NCBI RefSeq assembly: GCF_900108955.1 | Contig: NZ_FNYA01000008.1 | Location: 86,062-150,061 of the forward strand | Direction of reading: 5' to 3' | DNA: 64,000 nucleotides | Source: Flavobacterium terrigena | GTDB lineage: Bacteria; Bacteroidota; Bacteroidia; Flavobacteriales; Flavobacteriaceae | Shown: piece by piece, positions 61,156-64,000 of the stretch | Layout: every line of letters begins with the position of its first letter | Position numbering within the stretch: the stretch's first letter is position 1 | The notes under the pieces: generated by a model | What the model was told of the DNA's origin: nothing | Database searches by the model: none | What the model saw: the letters and a program-made list of their open reading frames with translations, nothing else | Translations under genes and position numbers: made by a program

Positions 61156-62884
61156 TTGTTGTGTATTTTGGTAAAAATAATATGATTTTTGTTCCTATTT
61201 CTTCTTGACTTTCAATGTTTAACTTTCCTTCATTTTTTAATAACATTGATTTACAAAGTTGCATTCCTAAACCAGTTCCTATTGTTTCTTTGTTGGATTT
61301 TTTTGATAATTGTGTGTTTTCTTGAAGTAATTCTTTTATTACAGCGTCACTCATTCCAATTCCAGTATCTTCAATAATAAGCTGAATATATTCTGAACTA
61401 TAATCTTGTGTAAAAATAGAAATTACACCATTTTCATTGGTAAACTTTAAGGAGTTATCTAGTAAGTTTCTTAAAATAATTTTCAAGGAATCTAAATCCA
61501 TAAATACAAATGTGTTTTTATCGATTTCTATTTTTAGTTCAATATTTTTTTCTAATACTAATGGTTTATAATTATACTCCACCTGTTTTATCACCGAAAA
61601 TAAATGCAAAGATTCTTTTTGAAAAAATATTTGATCAGTTTGTTGGTTAGCCCAATTAAGTAAATTGTCCAACAAATTATATGTACTATTTGCTACAACA
61701 GCATTTTTATGCAATAATCCATCTAATTCTTCATAATTATTAGATTTAAGATTTAGCATAAGTTTTGAGTTACTAGATTTTAAGGTGTTAACAGAAGATC
61801 TTAAATCATGACTAACAATAGAAAATAGTTTGTCTTTTGTGGCATTTAATTCATCTAAATTTTCCTTTTGAGCTAAAATGATTTTGTTCTTTTTGATTTT
61901 TTGCAGATAAAAATAAACACCAATACCAAATATGCACAATAATAAAAGTGCAATAATGAAAAGTCCATTTCTTTGGGTTTCCCGTATTTCATTTTTTACC
62001 TGAAGTACTTCTATTTCTTTTTGCTTTTGTCTAACGGCAAACTTTTTTTCAACTTCAGCTAGTGCCCATATTTTATTTTGATCTGTTAAAGAGTCATTCC
62101 ATTTTTCGGCTTCTTTTCTGTAAAAGATTGATTTTTCAAGATTTTTTCTGTTTTCTTCAACTATTGCTAAATTTAAAGCCGTTGTTTTTTTTAAATCATA
62201 TCGTTTAACTTTTTTAGATAAAAGATAAGCCTTTTCAAAAAAAGGAATGGCTAAGTTGTCTTTGTATTGGTTATAATATAAATTAGCAACATCGCCATAT
62301 GCACCAATTAATAGAAAAGTATCTTTTTCTTTTTCTTGAATTTTAGTGCTTTTTAATAAGTATAACTCAGCTTTTTCATAATTATTTAGATGTAAATAGC
62401 AAATCCCTAAATTATGATTTACTTCTCCTTTTTTAATGTTGAAAGAGTTTGTTTCTGGAAAGTTTTCAAATTCTTTAAAATAATCTATAGCTTTTTTAAA
62501 TTCATTTTGTTCTAATGCAATTTGGCCTAAGAAATTTTTAACAGTTTTGTAAAATTCAAATTCTTTAGAAATTTTACTAAACTCATTTTTAGCTTCATTA
62601 AGAATTCTTTTTTCTTTGAAACTAACACCTCTAAAAAAGTAACAATAATTATCTAGCTCGGATTTTTTTTTATCACTACTTAGCTGCTTCATTGAATAAA
62701 CTAAGGTAGAGTCCCAGTTTTTTTCTAAAAAAAATAATTGTGCTTTATTAAAGTTTTTTTCACGAGTAAATTGGCTGTATGAATTTTTTACTTTTTTCTC
62801 AAATAAATTATTGTAATTCTGTTGAGAAAATAAAAAATTTACAGAAGTGAAGAATATTAAAAAAAATAATATTTTGCTTCTCAA
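61148..62884 (-). CDS. TPR-containing sensor histidine kinase
   Basis: The 578-residue product has a signal-like N-terminus, an extracytoplasmic TPR region (about 90-290), one membrane helix (about 307-327), a coiled coil, and a kinase core: the phosphoacceptor H359 in FSIVSHDLRSSVN, the N box LLDNSLKFTNENG, G1 EDTGIGM and G2 GTGLGMQLCK. TPR repeats as a sensor are common in Bacteroidota kinases. The partner is a LytTR regulator, although LytTR systems more often pair with LytS-type kinases whose histidine region differs. The -7 box is at 62895-62902. Confidence 0.93.
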   Translation of the reverse strand: MRSKILFFLIFFTSVNFLFSQQNYNNLFEKKVKNSYSQFTREKNFNKAQLFFLEKNWDSTLVYSMKQLSSDKKKSELDNYCYFFRGVSFKEKRILNEAKNEFSKISKEFEFYKTVKNFLGQIALEQNEFKKAIDYFKEFENFPETNSFNIKKGEVNHNLGICYLHLNNYEKAELYLLKSTKIQEKEKDTFLLIGAYGDVANLYYNQYKDNLAIPFFEKAYLLSKKVKRYDLKKTTALNLAIVEENRKNLEKSIFYRKEAEKWNDSLTDQNKIWALAEVEKKFAVRQKQKEIEVLQVKNEIRETQRNGLFIIALLLLCIFGIGVYFYLQKIKKNKIILAQKENLDELNATKDKLFSIVSHDLRSSVNTLKSSNSKLMLNLKSNNYEELDGLLHKNAVVANSTYNLLDNLLNWANQQTDQIFFQKESLHLFSVIKQVEYNYKPLVLEKNIELKIEIDKNTFVFMDLDSLKIILRNLLDNSLKFTNENGVISIFTQDYSSEYIQLIIEDTGIGMSDAVIKELLQENTQLSKKSNKETIGTGLGMQLCKSMLLKNEGKLNIESQEEIGTKIILFLPKYTTNE

Positions 62885-62894
62885 AGTTTTTTTT

Positions 62895-62902
62895 CAAATA
62901 TA
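62895..62902 (-). promoter_or_regulatory. -7 box of the histidine kinase-LytTR operon
   Basis: The minus strand reads TATATTTG, an exact match, 10 bases before the ATG at 62884. Confidence 0.5.
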
Positions 62903-62914
62903 CATTGAAAAAAC

Positions 62915-62946
62915 AAAAAAACAGAGGGAGTGCCTCTGTTTTTTGT
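62915..62946 (-). terminator. intrinsic terminator after the 62969 gene
   Basis: On the minus strand ACAGAGG pairs with CCTCTGT around a five-base loop (plus-strand 62921-62939), followed by a T-rich run toward 62914. Confidence 0.85.
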
Positions 62947-62968
62947 AAGAAAAATTCTAAACTGTTTC

Positions 62969-63376
62969 TTAAGGTTGAACTGTAGTATAAGTCCCTCTTG
63001 ATGTGCGAGGATCTTCATCCCAAACAAAAGTTTCAATAACTTCAGGTTTGTTTGATAATTCAATTGTGAAATTCACTTGATATCCCATAAATTTTATAGC
63101 TTCTGTTTCAGGTGCTGTATAAGTAACATAAAAAGTTGGCATGTCTTGTGAATCATCATAGAAGACACTTATTGATTCTAATTTTTGACTTGCATCAATA
63201 AAAGCAACAGCACTTACTTCAAGAATACCATTTTCATAGTAGGCTTGCACTAATGGTGGCAAGGGTTCAGTTGGTCTTGGTCTTGTGAACTCAATTACAC
63301 TATTTAATGATTTAAAATTTGAAGAAATTTCTACTCCCGGAGGTACTAATGTACTAGATGAATTTGTTGTACTCAT
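62969..63376 (-). CDS. hypothetical protein
   Basis: The 135-residue product has no signal peptide, membrane segment or known motif. It has a proline-rich stretch (RPRPTEPLPPLVQAYYENG) and beta-strand patterns after it (ILEVSAVAFIDASQ, TFYVTYTAPETEAIKFMGYQ). It lies 73 bases downstream of the adhesin gene on the same strand, with a terminator after it, so it could be transcribed with the adhesin. I recognise no family. Confidence 0.65.
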   Translation of the reverse strand: MSTTNSSSTLVPPGVEISSNFKSLNSVIEFTRPRPTEPLPPLVQAYYENGILEVSAVAFIDASQKLESISVFYDDSQDMPTFYVTYTAPETEAIKFMGYQVNFTIELSNKPEVIETFVWDEDPRTSRGTYTTVQP

Positions 63377-63449
63377 AATTATTTTTTGTTAATTAATTTC
63401 TTATAAATTAAAGTAATAATTTTAATTTAAAAAATTTTTATACGTTAAA

Positions 63450-64000
63450 TTATTGTTTTAAAATTTTAATTGTTTTTGATTTCCCTTCTGAGGTTACTTT
63501 TATAAAATAAGTTGCTGCTGGAAGGGTAGATAAATTTAACTGAATTTCTTTGCTTTTAAATTGAGTAGAAATTATCTCTTGTCCTAACATATTAATTACA
63601 TTAACTTCATCAATTATGTTATTATTACTAATGTTTAAAATATCAGAAGTTGGATTAGGATAACATATAAAGTTTGTACTATCAAAACTTTCATTATCTA
63701 AAATTGCTACTGTCACACAAGCTGAAGTATTTGTACATCCTCCAACAGTAATTTCTACTTTGTAGTCACCTACAACAGTTGGAGTAAATGTTTGATTAGT
63801 TTCTCCTGAAAGAATTGTATTTGGACATTGGTACCATTGATAAGTAGCACCAGTTTGCACAGCCTCTAATATCCCTAAAGCTAATGTAACATTATTATCA
63901 ATCACCGATGGCTCAGTAATAGTATAATTACGAGTTGCAGTACAACCGTTTGCGTCAGTTACTGTAACAGTATAAGTTCCAGCTGCAAGTCCTGTAGCTG
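63450..64000 (-). CDS. SprB-repeat adhesin, C-terminal part (5' end outside window)
   Basis: The frame is open to the right edge of the window, so only the C-terminal 182 residues or so are seen. The most N-terminal visible part (GTYTVTVTDANGC, then NYTITEPS) is a SprB repeat, the type found in the gliding adhesin SprB and its relatives. An Ig-like domain follows (YQWYQCPN, GDYKVEITVGGCTN), then a T9SS type A sorting domain (CYPNPTSDILNIS, AATYFIKVTSEGKSK). It is predicted to be secreted through T9SS to the cell surface, probably for adhesion or gliding. An internal GTG is not the true start. Confidence 0.85.
   Translation of the reverse strand, partial: ATGLAAGTYTVTVTDANGCTATRNYTITEPSVIDNNVTLALGILEAVQTGATYQWYQCPNTILSGETNQTFTPTVVGDYKVEITVGGCTNTSACVTVAILDNESFDSTNFICYPNPTSDILNISNNNIIDEVNVINMLGQEIISTQFKSKEIQLNLSTLPAATYFIKVTSEGKSKTIKILKQ

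Noticed and set aside
1..64000. CRISPR arrays, insertion sequences, integrases and rRNA genes.
   Set aside because: I looked for regularly spaced repeats, transposase and integrase motifs and rRNA cores and saw none.

Overview
The window looks like a chromosomal segment of a flavobacterium (Bacteroidota, family Flavobacteriaceae, probably Flavobacterium or a close relative). The evidence is strong A+T richness, many start-proximal TAnnTTTG boxes (the Bacteroidota -7 promoter element), almost no Shine-Dalgarno sequences, secreted proteins ending in type IX secretion (T9SS) type A sorting domains, a SprB-repeat adhesin at the right edge, and a CzcA pump fused to a TolC-type outer membrane channel.

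Bases 1-17171 look accessory. They hold the 3' part of a large SMC/AAA-like ATPase gene with a small overlapping partner, a cyclodeaminase-like/ImmA-IrrE metallopeptidase fusion, a divergent pair of a membrane protein and an XRE regulator separated by two perfect palindromes, and a DtxR-family metalloregulator divergent from a di-heme cytochrome/Rieske/porin operon with a DtxR-like operator over its promoter. A heavy-metal efflux cluster follows: DUF6660-like protein, CzcA-TolC fusion, CzcB-like adaptor, three small metal-binding or DUF3703 proteins and a P1B ATPase. The cluster stops at a minus-strand tRNA-Phe gene whose 3' end faces it, the usual geometry of a tRNA-anchored genomic island. 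No integrase is visible.

From 17.6 kb on the content is mostly housekeeping: coaX, an outer membrane protein, lptC and a PpiD/SurA-like isomerase; pth; two convergent paralogous M43 metalloproteases; ribF, an HTTM protein and bioB; a glycosyltransferase with an LpxH-like phosphatase; aspartokinase, a GNAT and fbp; dCMP deaminase with a CtpA protease; nrdB-nrdA and a dGTPase; an M36 metalloprotease; rsmG divergent from a fatty acid desaturase; an aminotransferase; purT; a TPR histidine kinase with a LytTR regulator; and the end of a SprB-type adhesin. Four genes act on dNTP pools: the dCMP deaminase, both ribonucleotide reductase subunits and the dGTPase.

The most notable non-coding signal is a family of three structured elements at about 20.2, 30.1 and 35.2 kb. 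Each has an outer helix spanning 53-54 nt with compensatory base changes, an inner hairpin at the same relative place, and a conserved A-rich tail. Two copies run exactly into the start codon of an unrelated downstream gene. The window also has two families of small inverted-repeat elements that share the same terminal bases, and a set of intrinsic terminators that define transcription units well. I see no insertion sequence, transposase, integrase, CRISPR array or rRNA gene.
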